Shown here: positions 25,178 through 34,171 of the stretch, in pieces
How the letters are laid out: every line of letters starts with the position of its first letter
Numbering within the stretch: position 1 is the stretch's first letter
Assembly (NCBI GenBank): GCA_016208905.1
Contig: JACQXG010000004.1
Span: 1 to 57,580 of the forward strand
DNA length: 57,580 nucleotides
Direction of reading: 5' to 3'
DNA from: Nitrospirota bacterium
Lineage (GTDB): Bacteria; Nitrospirota; Thermodesulfovibrionia; UBA6902
Position numbers and translations under genes: made by a program
Notes under the pieces: generated by a model
The model's input: the letters and a program-made list of their open reading frames with translations, nothing else
Databases searched by the model: none
What the model was told of the DNA's origin: nothing

Positions 25178-25251
25178 AAAATAGCAGGGTCAACTATGTT
25201 GCTGTATTTTACGCAACCAAACATGTTGTGTCTGACAACACCTGCTTAATG

Positions 25252-25413
25252 CTATTTTCCCTCAGATCCGGCTTCTCCCGCATTTTTATTAGCCTTAATC
25301 GATACATCTTTTACAAAATCAGCACATTTAATATCCTTGCCACTGATGGAAAATTTCTTCTGGCAGGTGGCCCTCCATGCGCATATTGCACATATCGTGT
25401 TACTTGACGCCAT
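25252..25413 (-). CDS. 53-residue Cys-rich protein
   Basis: On the minus strand, ATG 25413-25411 follows GGGGGG by six bases, and the frame ends at TAG 25254-25252. The product begins MASSNTICAICAWRATCQKK and continues FSISGKDIKCADFVKDVSI; four Cys (CxxC, then single C and C) suggest a metal or Fe-S site. I recall similar short 'CAICxWRxxCxKKFSI' proteins in anaerobic bacteria but cannot name a function. It lies 40 bases downstream of the DUF116 gene on the same strand and may be co-transcribed with it. Confidence 0.7.
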   Translation of the reverse strand: MASSNTICAICAWRATCQKKFSISGKDIKCADFVKDVSIKANKNAGEAGSEGK

Positions 25414-25453
25414 ATTAATCCCCCCTTATGTTTTTAAACATTTCGATTGCAGT

Positions 25454-25969
25454 CTACATTATTTCTTCAATCATGTCCCAGTCTACGCTGTTCTTGATGC
25501 AGTCATATACATGAAGACGAATGCCCTGAGTTTTTACCCTGGTCCCGTTGATTCTTATTCCAAGGTCTGTGATCTTTTCAGAATGTATGCCTTTTTCTAT
25601 TTCATAGTCACAGGCAATCCCGATTACCCCTTTTATATTTTTTCTCTGAACTAGTCTTCTCGTAAAGCCGACACTGGGAGTAATATAAAACTGATAACCT
25701 TTTTTTTCTGCGGATTCAAATATTTTACCGCATCCGCAGAGTTTGCATTTACTGCATAATACCCCGTCAGACTTGGAAAACTTGGCAGGGCATTTATCGT
25801 CTATAAGGCAATGAGGAAGAATTACTGCAATGTCTTCTTTCCTGAGCTTCTGAAAGTCATCCCTGTAATAATCATTGATGGTTGCCATGATGTTAGGTCT
25901 TTTAAGTCCCAGAATGCTCCGGAGTTTATACACGTAAATATTTCCCAGAAATTTTAGTTTGTTTAACAT
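25454..25969 (-). CDS. DUF116 family protein
   Basis: A 171-residue protein of the DUF116 family, found in anaerobes and of unknown biochemical role. The core motif is LPHCLIDDKCPAKF near residue 70, then LCSKCKLCGCGKIFESAEKKG, with the Cys probably binding a cluster or zinc. GVIGIACDYEIEKGI and a C-terminal Cys (YDCIKNSVDWD) follow. ATG 25969 has no clear ribosome site. Several other short Cys-rich genes surround it. Confidence 0.85.
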   Translation of the reverse strand: MLNKLKFLGNIYVYKLRSILGLKRPNIMATINDYYRDDFQKLRKEDIAVILPHCLIDDKCPAKFSKSDGVLCSKCKLCGCGKIFESAEKKGYQFYITPSVGFTRRLVQRKNIKGVIGIACDYEIEKGIHSEKITDLGIRINGTRVKTQGIRLHVYDCIKNSVDWDMIEEIM

Positions 25970-26142
25970 GCTTCTATATAGAATTTCAAATAAACAGAAT
26001 TAATTCTAATAATAAGTCTAATCCCTAAATTAACTATTTGCAATAAGGATACTATAATATTTGAGGGTAACTAAGAGTTTTTATTTGACATTACAGGTCT
26101 TGTCAATATCAATATTTGGAAAAAGGGATAGGATGGATTTTG

Positions 26143-26177
26143 AAAAAAAGAAAAGGTTAAGGGATTGACCCGTAACC
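26143..26177 (-). terminator. Rho-independent terminator after the two-CW gene
   Basis: On the minus strand GGTTACGGG (26177-26169), a five-base loop and CCCTTAACC (26163-26155) form a nine-base stem with one mismatch, followed by a T-rich tail (26154-26143). It is 33 bases past the two-CW stop. Confidence 0.75.
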
Positions 26178-26209
26178 CTGACGAAGTCAATGCAGAATTG
26201 ATATATGCA

Positions 26210-26521
26210 CTATCTTGCTGCCGCGTGGTATGCCTGCCTGACTTTCATCAGTTTAAAGTTTTCCGCCCCTTCTTCATGTTTAACCTTCCTGAATACTTCA
26301 CATGACATACAGGACACCTGTTTCAGGGCAAAGTCGCCCTGGATCTTACCGCCGCAGAAGGTACCTGCAATTGCCCAGCATAGACGGCCGCCATTCTTAC
26401 CGCTGTTTATTCCATTACAGGATGTATCAGAAGCTGCCGGACAAACTCCCATTTCTCCTGTCTTCACTCCCCCCGGTTCTCTGCCGCATTTTTTTACTTC
26501 CCAACAATTTTCTTTTTTCAT
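26210..26521 (-). CDS. Two-CW domain protein
   Basis: A 103-residue cytosolic protein matching the two-CW domain: CWEVKKCGREPGG at the start, VCPAA near 26, then NGGRLCWAIAGTFCGGKIQGDFA near 43-66 and SCMSCEVFRKVKHEEG near 69-85. Nine Cys in this pattern suggest a metal or Fe-S cluster site. Such domains also occur fused to PAS or GGDEF modules, so a signalling role is possible. GGGAGG precedes ATG 26521 by 6 bases. Confidence 0.85.
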   Translation of the reverse strand: MKKENCWEVKKCGREPGGVKTGEMGVCPAASDTSCNGINSGKNGGRLCWAIAGTFCGGKIQGDFALKQVSCMSCEVFRKVKHEEGAENFKLMKVRQAYHAAAR

Positions 26522-26840
26522 TTTAACCTCCCTTCATCTAATATTTTTTAATGCAAAAACAATGCCTGTAAAATCATTTTACAATGTGTTAATAAATTGG
26601 CATTTAGTAATGAAGGAATATTAATTGAGTTTTTCTCCGCTGTTTTCATGCGTGATTTAACTCATGAGGGTTATTTGACTAACCTATTATAATTCCATGT
26701 AAATTGTGATTTGACGAACAAATTATTTGAGTTATTGAATGGAGGACTAAAGAACTCATCAACTGGGATTATGTTGTTTATTTTATATAGGATAATTTAT
26801 TATTCTGGACGAGATATTTATTAGAAGAAAGGAGTTGAAG
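26522..26840. other. 319-base stretch without a gene
   Basis: AT-rich, divergent spacer between the two-CW and PocR-like genes. Promoters for both presumably lie here; TTGACT near 26676 and TTGACG near 26711 are -35-like hexamers, but no convincing paired -10 is visible. No repeat or RNA seen. Confidence 0.45.
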
Positions 26841-27356
26841 ATGGAACTTTCGAATATCTTACCTCTTGAGAAATGGCTTGGATTGGAGAAGGATATTTTC
26901 GAAATGTCCGGTCTGGCCTCAAATGTCTTCAATGTTGACGGGATAAGAATAACCGATTTTAAGGTGTGGGTTAATCGTCTTTGTCCGGCAATTAAGGCTG
27001 ATGACAGTGGACAGAGCTTCATCTGCGCTGTTGCCCATATGAACATTGCAGGTATGGCTAAAGAGAATAAGGGGGCGTTTATCGGAGAGTGCGACGCCGG
27101 ACTGTTAAAGCTGGTTGTTCCGATATTTGTGAATGGGGAGTTTCTGGGCGCGGTAGGGGCCTGCGGACTTCTGCTTGATGACAGCGAAGTGGATTCATTT
27201 ATGATAAACAGGACTATCGGGATGGATTATGAGAAAATTGAGGGCCTGTCTCATGATATAAAAAGAATAACCAGCGAAGAAGCTGAAGCGCTTGGAAAAT
27301 ATATTGCCGGCCGTATCGGGAAGATCGTGAGCGATTTTGAGAAGCATGGTGTGTAA
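26841..27356 (+). CDS. Stand-alone PocR-type ligand-sensing domain protein
   Basis: A 171-residue protein that is a single PocR-type domain. It opens with LSNILPLEKWLGLEKDIFEMSGLASNVF, and NRLCPAIKAD, SFICAVAHMNI, GECDAGLLKLVVPIFVNGEFLGAVGACG carry the conserved Cys of the family. PocR domains sense small hydrocarbon-derived ligands (propanediol in PocR) or cobalamin-linked redox state and usually regulate a fused output. Here there is no DNA-binding or enzymatic domain, so it would act on a partner. ATG 26841 follows AAAGGAG. Confidence 0.85.
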   Translation: MELSNILPLEKWLGLEKDIFEMSGLASNVFNVDGIRITDFKVWVNRLCPAIKADDSGQSFICAVAHMNIAGMAKENKGAFIGECDAGLLKLVVPIFVNGEFLGAVGACGLLLDDSEVDSFMINRTIGMDYEKIEGLSHDIKRITSEEAEALGKYIAGRIGKIVSDFEKHGV

Positions 27357-27554
27357 TTTAATTTATATTTTATTTCACAGAAACAGTCCGTCTGATATTA
27401 GAAGACAGGGAAGGGTGAAAATTATAGATCATTGAGCAGTGGTATTAACTGAAAATATATTGACTCCGTGCGTATAAATAGTATTAAATTGGATTGTATG
27501 AAAATATAGAAATATTATATGCAGGTTATTAATGCACAGGAAAGTGAGGGTGAC

Positions 27555-28088
27555 ATGAAAAAAATTATATCTGTTGTGCTTATTTCAGTGCTTCTGCTTT
27601 TTATTTGCGATTATGCCGATGCCAAGGTCAAGATATACCTTGATGACTCAAGGACAGAGTATATCAAGGTAGATACTCTGGACTGCAATGTTTATGAAGG
27701 GAAGGCCGGTATTACCATTGGTTTTAAGGCAGGGAACATGTTATTCAGTATCGGCCCCGAAGTGACCCTGGGTCAGAAAAACAGCATTAAATGGGACAGG
27801 ATGGTGCAGGAAATAATCGCGAGATATAAGGAACTTTGCACGAGATTTAATTCCGGGTCCATTACCATGAAAGGTTATAAAGAGAGATTAAAGGAAATAG
27901 ACGGCATTGCAATGGAGGCTGCGGAGTTCCAGGAAAAAATTCTCGGCAGGGTCAGAGACCAGTCAAAGGAGGCGTTTAATGAACTTGCTAAAGATACGAG
28001 GGGAGAAGACGCGTTGATTAATGACAGAATAGACAAAGACATTGATGATATAAGCAAAAAAGTAGACAGTCTCAAAGAGCCGAAATAA
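27555..28088 (+). CDS. Exported protein of unknown function
   Basis: A 177-residue protein with a signal peptide (KKIISVVLISVLLLFICDYADA, cleaved near 23). The mature part has an N-terminal beta-rich half (VKIYLDDSRTEYIKVDTLDCNVYEG) and a helical half after about residue 70, with a charged coiled-coil-like end. No family recognised. ATG 27555 is preceded by GAGGGTGAC; an in-frame ATG at 27519 would prevent signal peptide function. It converges on livF. Confidence 0.65.
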   Translation: MKKIISVVLISVLLLFICDYADAKVKIYLDDSRTEYIKVDTLDCNVYEGKAGITIGFKAGNMLFSIGPEVTLGQKNSIKWDRMVQEIIARYKELCTRFNSGSITMKGYKERLKEIDGIAMEAAEFQEKILGRVRDQSKEAFNELAKDTRGEDALINDRIDKDIDDISKKVDSLKEPK

Positions 28089-28096
28089 ATTTGCCA

Positions 28097-28804
28097 TTAC
28101 AATCCGAGATAGGCCTTTTTTACTGCTTCATTTGAGAGAAGCCTGTCAGAAGAATCTTCAAGAACGATCTTTCCGTTCTCCATTACATATCCCCTGTGAG
28201 CGACCTGTAAGGCCAGGTTTGCGTTCTGCTCTACAAGAAAGATGGTTGTCTTTTGTTCAGAGTTAATCTTCCTGATTATCCCGAATATCTGTTTGACGAT
28301 TTTTGGCGCTAATCCCAGTGATGGTTCATCAAGCAGGAGCAGACGTGGTCTGGCCATGAGCGCTCTGGATATAGCAAGCATCTGCTGTTCTCCGCCGCTT
28401 AATGTCCCGCCTGCCTGATGCCGCCTCTCTGTGAGAATAGGAAACAGCCCGAATACATATTCAATGTCCTCCGATATACTGTCTTTGTCTGTCCGCAAAA
28501 AGGCGCCCATATGCAGGTTTTCCATTACAGTCAATTTCTGGAATATATGGCGTCCTTCCGGCACCTGTGATATGCCGAGTGAAACTATTTTGTCCGGACT
28601 CATATTGTGAATGGGCCGCCCCCTGAAAAATATTTCCCCTGACCCGGGGGATGTGATTCCTGAAATTGACATAAGCGTAGTAGTTTTACCCGCCCCGTTA
28701 GATCCGATAAGGGTTATTATTTCTCCCTCAGAAACTTCGATGTCCACGCCTTTTAAGGCCTGAATATTTCCATAGAACGTTTTTACATTAACGAGCTTAA
28801 GCAA
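28097..28804 (-). CDS. livF: Branched-chain amino acid ABC transporter ATPase LivF
   Basis: A 235-residue ATPase of the high-affinity branched-chain amino acid importer. Walker A GSNGAGKTT near residue 36, signature LSGGEQQML near 135, Walker B LLLLDEPSLGLAP near 155, and an H-loop replaced by VEQN near 190 (typical of LivF). Start TTG 28804 is favoured because GGAGAGG lies five bases before it; TTG 28819 would use no ribosome site. The start overlaps the end of livG by 8 bases. Confidence 0.93.
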   Translation of the reverse strand: MLKLVNVKTFYGNIQALKGVDIEVSEGEIITLIGSNGAGKTTTLMSISGITSPGSGEIFFRGRPIHNMSPDKIVSLGISQVPEGRHIFQKLTVMENLHMGAFLRTDKDSISEDIEYVFGLFPILTERRHQAGGTLSGGEQQMLAISRALMARPRLLLLDEPSLGLAPKIVKQIFGIIRKINSEQKTTIFLVEQNANLALQVAHRGYVMENGKIVLEDSSDRLLSNEAVKKAYLGL

Positions 28805-29585
28805 CGAATTCCTCTCCAAGGTATGCTTTTATGACCACCGGATTGTTTCTTATTTCCTCCGGAGTGCCCTCTGCGATTTTCTTCCCGTAATCCATGACTG
28901 CTATACGGTCCGATATGCTCATCACAAGCCTCATATCGTGCTCTATGAGCAGGATGGCAATCTTTTCTTCTTCGCGGATTTTAGAGATCAGGTCATCCAG
29001 TACCCCGGTCTCCTGCGGATTCATACCGGCTGCGGGTTCATCAAGCAAAAGGATAAAGGGCTCAGTTGCCAGGGCACGGGCTATCTCAAGAAGTCTCTGC
29101 GCGCCGTAAGGCAGGTTCCCGGCAAATTCATTTACGTATTGAGCTATGCCTGTCTTTTCCAGAATATGATAGCTGTACTCCACTGTCGCTTGCTCTTCCC
29201 TTACCGTTGCCCTACCTCTGAATACAGCGCCTGCAATGCGCGCGCGGGTGCGGCAATGACGGCCGATCATGACATTTTCAAGGACCGTCATATTGGGGAA
29301 AAGGCGTATGTTCTGAAAGGTCCGGGTGATGCCTTTTCTTGTAACGATATTAGGTTTTAATCCGTTTATTGTCCCGGGTTTTTTACCCGGAGGTGAAATG
29401 GACATGCTGCCTTCCGAAGGAGCATAGATACCGGTTATACAGTTGAACAAGGTGGTCTTGCCCGCGCCGTTAGGACCGATCAGTGCAAGAATTTCCCTTT
29501 CTTTGACCTCCAGGTCAAGATGATCAACCGCCCGCAGGCCGCCGAAATCCACGGTCAGTTTTTTTATCTCCATGACCGCTTTCAT
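28797..29585 (-). CDS. livG: Branched-chain amino acid ABC transporter ATPase LivG
   Basis: A 262-residue ATPase. Walker A GPNGAGKTT near 37, signature LPYGAQRLLEIARAL near 160, Walker B FILLLDEPAAGMNP near 178, and IEHDMRLVMSISD H-loop near 210. ITRTFQNIRLFPNMTVLENV is the LivG Q-loop region. Overlaps livM by four bases (ATGA) and livF by eight, showing tight operon coupling. Confidence 0.95.
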   Translation of the reverse strand: MKAVMEIKKLTVDFGGLRAVDHLDLEVKEREILALIGPNGAGKTTLFNCITGIYAPSEGSMSISPPGKKPGTINGLKPNIVTRKGITRTFQNIRLFPNMTVLENVMIGRHCRTRARIAGAVFRGRATVREEQATVEYSYHILEKTGIAQYVNEFAGNLPYGAQRLLEIARALATEPFILLLDEPAAGMNPQETGVLDDLISKIREEEKIAILLIEHDMRLVMSISDRIAVMDYGKKIAEGTPEEIRNNPVVIKAYLGEEFVA

Positions 29586-30811
29586 TTATTTTTCTCTCCG
29601 GGGACATTGATACCTTCAAATTTATAAGTTCGTCTGACATTGCTGATTATGCCCTGCGGACGGAATACCATCATGATGACAAGAATGGCGCCGAACATGA
29701 GCATCCTGTAGTCTGAAAAGGCCCTTAGATATTCCGGGAGGAGAATTAGAACAAAGGCGCCGATAATGACCCCGGCGATTGAACCCATGCCTCCCAGCAC
29801 GACAATGGAAAGTATGATGGCTGATTCCAGAAATGTGAAGCTCGCGGGATTAATAAAGGTTGTCTTGGCTGCAAAAAATACACCCATCATCCCGGCCCAT
29901 GTTGCGCCGAGCGCGAAGGCGGAAAGCTTCGTCTTTGTTTTATCTATCCCCATGGCCTGACATGCTATTTCATCTTCCCTCAGGGCGATCCAGGCCCGGC
30001 CTATCCTGGAATTCTGCAGCCTGTTAACCACAAAAACCGTAAACAGCGCAAGGGTGATCATGAGAAAATAAATATAAACAGTTGCGCTCTGCAAAGAAAG
30101 CTGCATGCCGAAAAAGGACGGCCTGTCGATGTTTGCAATACCGCTCGGACCGAAAGAAAGATCGTTCCAGTTTTCGAGCACGAGCCTGATGATTTCCCCG
30201 AATCCGAGGGTCACTATGGCAAGGTAATCTCCCCGTAAACGCAGCACCGGAAAACCAAGGAGTATCCCGAATAGCGCCCCCATAAAGGCCCCTGCAGGGA
30301 GCACGGCCCAGAAGCCAAGTCCGAAATGATGATTCAGAAGGCCGTACGTGTATGCGCCAACCGCGTAAAAGGCGACATACCCCAGATCGAGCAGCCCTGC
30401 AAGACCTACAACGATATTAAGGCCGAGACCGAGCACCACATACATGAGGGCTGTTGTCATAATGTTTACCTGATAAGCGGAGAAGATAAACGGGAATATA
30501 ACAACGAAGACTGAAAGAACAGCAAGTAAGGGAATAAAGAGCCTCCGGTCTTCACTTACCCGCTGAATTGAAGGTATCTTGTAACGGCCTCCGGCGTAGA
30601 TCCTTTTCAGTCCGGCCTCCTTTTGCCTGAGCATATACCTCCACACAAAAGAAAGAACGAAACTCCCCACGCCGACAATGACCATATTGCGCCATCTCCA
30701 TTCAACCAGTTTTTCAACCGGATTGACGCGGATTACCATGATGGGGAAAGTGAGGAACATGAACCAGAGAGAGACGAGCAGGGATTTTTTTATTTCAGAT
30801 TTCTTCTGCAT
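29582..30811 (-). CDS. livM: Branched-chain amino acid ABC transporter permease LivM
   Basis: A 409-residue inner-membrane permease. Compared with the ~330-residue core it carries an N-terminal extension with two extra helices (about 10-60). The core holds the family motif GLNIVVGLAGLLDLGYVAFYAVGAYTYGLL near 130, and the coupling-helix region ALREDEIACQAMGID near 275. IVVLGGMGSIAGVIIGAFVLILLPEYLR closes it. Long N-termini of this kind are known in LivM of several bacteria. Starts after a small AACTCAT direct repeat. Confidence 0.93.
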   Translation of the reverse strand: MQKKSEIKKSLLVSLWFMFLTFPIMVIRVNPVEKLVEWRWRNMVIVGVGSFVLSFVWRYMLRQKEAGLKRIYAGGRYKIPSIQRVSEDRRLFIPLLAVLSVFVVIFPFIFSAYQVNIMTTALMYVVLGLGLNIVVGLAGLLDLGYVAFYAVGAYTYGLLNHHFGLGFWAVLPAGAFMGALFGILLGFPVLRLRGDYLAIVTLGFGEIIRLVLENWNDLSFGPSGIANIDRPSFFGMQLSLQSATVYIYFLMITLALFTVFVVNRLQNSRIGRAWIALREDEIACQAMGIDKTKTKLSAFALGATWAGMMGVFFAAKTTFINPASFTFLESAIILSIVVLGGMGSIAGVIIGAFVLILLPEYLRAFSDYRMLMFGAILVIMMVFRPQGIISNVRRTYKFEGINVPGEKNK

Positions 30812-30843
30812 TTTTCTTCAACTCATAACTCATAACTCTTTTT

Positions 30844-31746
30844 TTATACCTTCTGTGATCCTGATTTACCGAGTAGCCCTGCGGGTCTGAATATAAGTAT
30901 CAGCACGAGCAGGGCAAACGCAAATACATCTTCATAGTCACTCGAGACATAACCGGTTGCAAAGCTTTCTGTCCATCCCAGAATAAAGCCGCCTAAAACA
31001 GCGCCGGGGATGCTGCCGATTCCTCCGAGTACCGCTGCTGTGAATGCCTTGATTCCTACGATAAAACCAATATAAAAATTAATCTGGCCTATGTGAGACG
31101 CAATTAGAACACCGCCTACTGCCGCAAGGGCCGAGCCGATAATAAATGTAATGGAAATTATCCTGTTTATATCTACACCCACGAGCATGGCCATTTTTCT
31201 GTCCTGGGCTGTCGCGCGCATTGCCTTTCCGATTTTCGTAAATTTAATTACACAGGTCAATATAACCATGACCACTGCAGTTGTCAAAAATATCATAAGC
31301 TCTGCTGAACTGGAAATATGTTCATATTTTTTCATAAACCCGAATTCAGGGATAAGTCCGGGGAAAGGCAGAAAATCGGATGTCTGGGCCAGCAGCACAT
31401 AGTTCTGAAGGAAGATCGACATGCCGATGGCGCTTATTAAAGGAGAAAGGCGGGGCGCGTGACGGAGGGGCTTATATGCAATTTTTTCTATAGTAAAACC
31501 ATATGCCGATGAATATATAACAGCAGCCAGCGATGCAAGAACGAATATGGCAATCTCATTAAAGCCATGCAATGTCAGGACACTTGCAATGATCAGGGCT
31601 GTAAAAGCGCCGATCATATAAATCTCGCCATGGGCGAAATTTATCAGCTCGATAATGCCGTATACCATTGTGTAGCCAAGGGCTATAAGGGCATAAATGC
31701 TTCCTCTGGTCAGGCCGCCCATAAAGAGTTGAACGAAATATTCCAT
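30844..31746 (-). CDS. livH: Branched-chain amino acid ABC transporter permease LivH
   Basis: A 300-residue permease with about eight helices. GLTRGSIYALIALGYTMVYGIIELINFAHGEIYMIGAF at the N-terminus and AAVLGGIGSIPGAVLGGFILGWTE near 240 identify it. It pairs with LivM as the transmembrane core. It is 97 bases downstream of the binding protein gene and 32 bases upstream of livM. Confidence 0.95.
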   Translation of the reverse strand: MEYFVQLFMGGLTRGSIYALIALGYTMVYGIIELINFAHGEIYMIGAFTALIIASVLTLHGFNEIAIFVLASLAAVIYSSAYGFTIEKIAYKPLRHAPRLSPLISAIGMSIFLQNYVLLAQTSDFLPFPGLIPEFGFMKKYEHISSSAELMIFLTTAVVMVILTCVIKFTKIGKAMRATAQDRKMAMLVGVDINRIISITFIIGSALAAVGGVLIASHIGQINFYIGFIVGIKAFTAAVLGGIGSIPGAVLGGFILGWTESFATGYVSSDYEDVFAFALLVLILIFRPAGLLGKSGSQKV

Positions 31747-31817
31747 AACAACTTAATATAATACGTGATTCATTAATTTATTTATAGTGAACTTACAGCT
31801 GCCAGGACAGGGGAGTT

Positions 31818-31836
31818 CCCCCTTTGGAAAAGGGGG
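31818..31836. repeat. CCCCCTTT-AAAGGGGG palindrome in the livJ-livH spacer
   Basis: A perfect 8-bp stem with a three-base loop, embedded in a longer CCCCTTT/AAAGGGGG-rich stretch (31808-31852). Similar G/C-tract palindromes are dispersed in many genomes. Lying just after the livJ stop, it may stabilise or terminate part of the transcript and so favour livJ expression, as in other binding-protein operons; this is inference. Confidence 0.6.
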
Positions 31837-31858
31837 ATTAAAGGGGGTTTTATTTAAA

Positions 31859-32989
31859 CTATTTCACCTCAACATACTCGCCGTTCTTGACCTGATACAT
31901 GGAGAACCCTACACCTATTGCATCTCCGCGCTCGTCAAATTTGATTTTCCCAAGAGGCGTATCCACGTATTCGGTCCTCAATGCATTTGAGACAGCTTTG
32001 TATTCCGTGGAGCCGCCTTTTTCTATTGCATTGAGCAGGGCCTGTGCTGCTGCGTAGGCATTGAGGAAAAATGCGCCGGGGTCTGATCCATATGTTTTCT
32101 TATGAGCATCATTAGCCGCTATCGCAAGAGGATTTTTTGAAACGTCCATCGGGCCGGTCGCATAAACTCCCTCCGCGTATTCACCGGCAACCTTTATAAA
32201 CGTAACATCCTTTACTCCGTCATCGGAAATAAAAAAAGTCCCCATCTTCTTTTTGCGCATAAGCATAACAAGTTTTGACGCCTCAGGATGATAGCCGCCG
32301 TATATAACGGCCCCGGCCCCGGAGTTTTTTATTTTCTGGACAACGGCGGAATAATCAACTGCACCGGGCGTAATGCCCTCATACAGGACTACTTCTGCTT
32401 TGCCCGACTTTTCGAGAAATCCCCTGGCAAACTCTGCCAGACCTTTGCCGTAATCGCCTTTATCATGCAGGACAGCTATCCTTTTCAGTTTCAGTATATC
32501 CAGCGCAAAATCAACCTCCAGTTTTGCCTGCGCGTCATCTGAAGCGATGGTGCGGAAAAAGTTAGGATAATCTCCGCTCTGCGTTAAAGGAGGGTTTGTT
32601 GCTGAGGGTGACATGGTTATGGTCCTGGACTCTTTATAAATACCGAGAGCTGCCTTTGTGGCCCCGCTGCAGATATGACCGAGAACAACATGAACATCCT
32701 GGGACAGGAGTTTAGAAGCTGTATTCGTGGCGACTTCAGGTTTGCAGACATCATCCTCGACCAGCAGCTCAACCTTCCTGCCGAGTATACCGCCTCTTGC
32801 ATTAATATCTTTAACAACAAGTTCGGCTGCCTTTACTGTAGGAAGGCCGTAAGACGCAAGGTCACCGCTATGGGCCCCTGCTACGCCTACCTTGATTGAT
32901 CCGGATTCATGTTTAGTGCAGGATATGGTTATCATCATCGACAATAGCACAGCCGCTGTCAGAAATAATCTCCCTGAAATATACTTCAT
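31859..32989 (-). CDS. livJ: Branched-chain amino acid ABC transporter substrate-binding lipoprotein LivJ
   Basis: A 376-residue periplasmic binding protein with a lipobox: LLSMMITISC at residues 15-24, so likely lipid-anchored. The mature part begins IKVGVAGAHSGDLASYGLPTVKAAEL, the peripla_BP_6 opening. GGILGRKVELLVEDDVCKPE, SPSATNPPLT and GAVIYGGYHPEAS are family motifs. First gene of the livJHMGF operon. Ligand (Leu/Ile/Val or another amide) is inferred. Confidence 0.92.
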   Translation of the reverse strand: MKYISGRLFLTAAVLLSMMITISCTKHESGSIKVGVAGAHSGDLASYGLPTVKAAELVVKDINARGGILGRKVELLVEDDVCKPEVATNTASKLLSQDVHVVLGHICSGATKAALGIYKESRTITMSPSATNPPLTQSGDYPNFFRTIASDDAQAKLEVDFALDILKLKRIAVLHDKGDYGKGLAEFARGFLEKSGKAEVVLYEGITPGAVDYSAVVQKIKNSGAGAVIYGGYHPEASKLVMLMRKKKMGTFFISDDGVKDVTFIKVAGEYAEGVYATGPMDVSKNPLAIAANDAHKKTYGSDPGAFFLNAYAAAQALLNAIEKGGSTEYKAVSNALRTEYVDTPLGKIKFDERGDAIGVGFSMYQVKNGEYVEVK

Positions 32990-33120
32990 ACAGATACACC
33001 TCCTTTAAAATGTAATATCATCAATGCGGGAATCAGGGCATTATATTAATTGTGGAAAAATAATGTCAATATAAAAACTGATATGTTAAAATACTACCTG
33101 TTAAAAAAAGAGAGGATTCC

Positions 33121-34062
33121 ATGAAAAGAATACTGGTCACAGGCGGAGCAGGTTTTCTCGGTTCGCACCTCTGCGAGAGATTGCTTAATGACGGGAATGA
33201 GGTCCTGTGTGTCGATAATTTCTACACGGGACGCAGATCAAATATAGTTAATTTCATCCAGAAGCCCTTCTTTGAAGTACTGAGGCATGATGTATGTTTT
33301 CCCCTTTATGTGGAGGTCGATGAGATTTATAATCTGGCCTGTCCTGCCTCTCCGATCCATTACCAGTTCGACCCGGTGCAGACGACGAAGACCTCTGTTC
33401 ACGGGGCCATCAATATGCTGGGGCTTGCCAAGAGGGTGAAGGCCAGAATAATGCAGGCATCGACTTCTGAGGTATATGGTGATCCGAAGATCCACCCCCA
33501 GCCGGAGTCATACTGGGGCAATGTGAATCCTGTTGGTTACCGGTCCTGTTATGATGAAGGGAAGCGATGTGCCGAGACCCTTTTCTTTGACTACAAGCGC
33601 CAGCACAATCTCAGGATTAAAGTTGCCAGGATTTTTAATACCTACGGCCCGAGGATGCACCCGGATGACGGCCGTGTTGTCAGCAACTTCATTATGCAGG
33701 CTTTAAAGGGGAAGCCTATTACTGTCTATGGAAAAGGCCGGCAGACGAGAAGTTTTTGTTATGTTGACGATATGATTGACGGCTTTATCAGGCTTATGGC
33801 CACACCTGATGACTTTACAGGACCGGTGAATCTCGGCAACCCCACGGAATTTACTATTCTGGAGCTGGCCGACAAAGTCATAGAGCTTACCGGATCGAAA
33901 TCAAAAATTGTATTTAAAGACTTACCGTATGATGACCCTACCCAGCGTCAACCCCGGATTGCCCTTGCCAAAAAGACCCTCAAGTGGAAGCCCAAAGTCA
34001 ATCTTCAAGACGGGCTTAAAGAGACTATTGAATATTTCAGGAAGTTGAAGAACGACCCCTGA
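33121..34062 (+). CDS. UDP-glucuronate decarboxylase (UXS)-like SDR
   Basis: A 313-residue extended SDR. NAD-binding GGAGFLGS near residue 8, [20 protein letters not shown] near 74 and [10 protein letters not shown] near 113 are the UDP-xylose synthase pattern. Catalytic YDEGKRCAE (YxxxK) near 147 and [22 protein letters not shown] near 175 complete it. UXS converts UDP-glucuronate to UDP-xylose for surface polysaccharide. It has a GAGAGGA ribosome site before ATG 33121 and no sugar-gene neighbours here. Confidence 0.9.
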   Translation: MKRILVTGGAGFLGSHLCERLLNDGNEVLCVDNFYTGRRSNIVNFIQKPFFEVLRHDVCFPLYVEVDEIYNLACPASPIHYQFDPVQTTKTSVHGAINMLGLAKRVKARIMQASTSEVYGDPKIHPQPESYWGNVNPVGYRSCYDEGKRCAETLFFDYKRQHNLRIKVARIFNTYGPRMHPDDGRVVSNFIMQALKGKPITVYGKGRQTRSFCYVDDMIDGFIRLMATPDDFTGPVNLGNPTEFTILELADKVIELTGSKSKIVFKDLPYDDPTQRQPRIALAKKTLKWKPKVNLQDGLKETIEYFRKLKNDP

Positions 34063-34089
34063 GTAAGGGCGGGGTAACCCCGCCCCTAC
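34063..34089. repeat. GC-rich palindrome after the UXS gene
   Basis: GTAAGGGCGGGGTAACCCCGCCCCTAC: an 8-bp perfect GC stem (GGGCGGGG/CCCCGCCC) with a TAA loop and flanking GTA/TAC. There is no T-run. It resembles a widespread short dispersed palindrome (GTAGGGGCGGGG...), and may also act as a weak terminator. Confidence 0.7.
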
Positions 34090-34171
34090 AACCGACATCA
34101 ACACTGTACTACAAAAAAAGCCCCTTGAACATGAGAGTGATTCAGTATAAACTTGTATTGAAGAACTTCTA

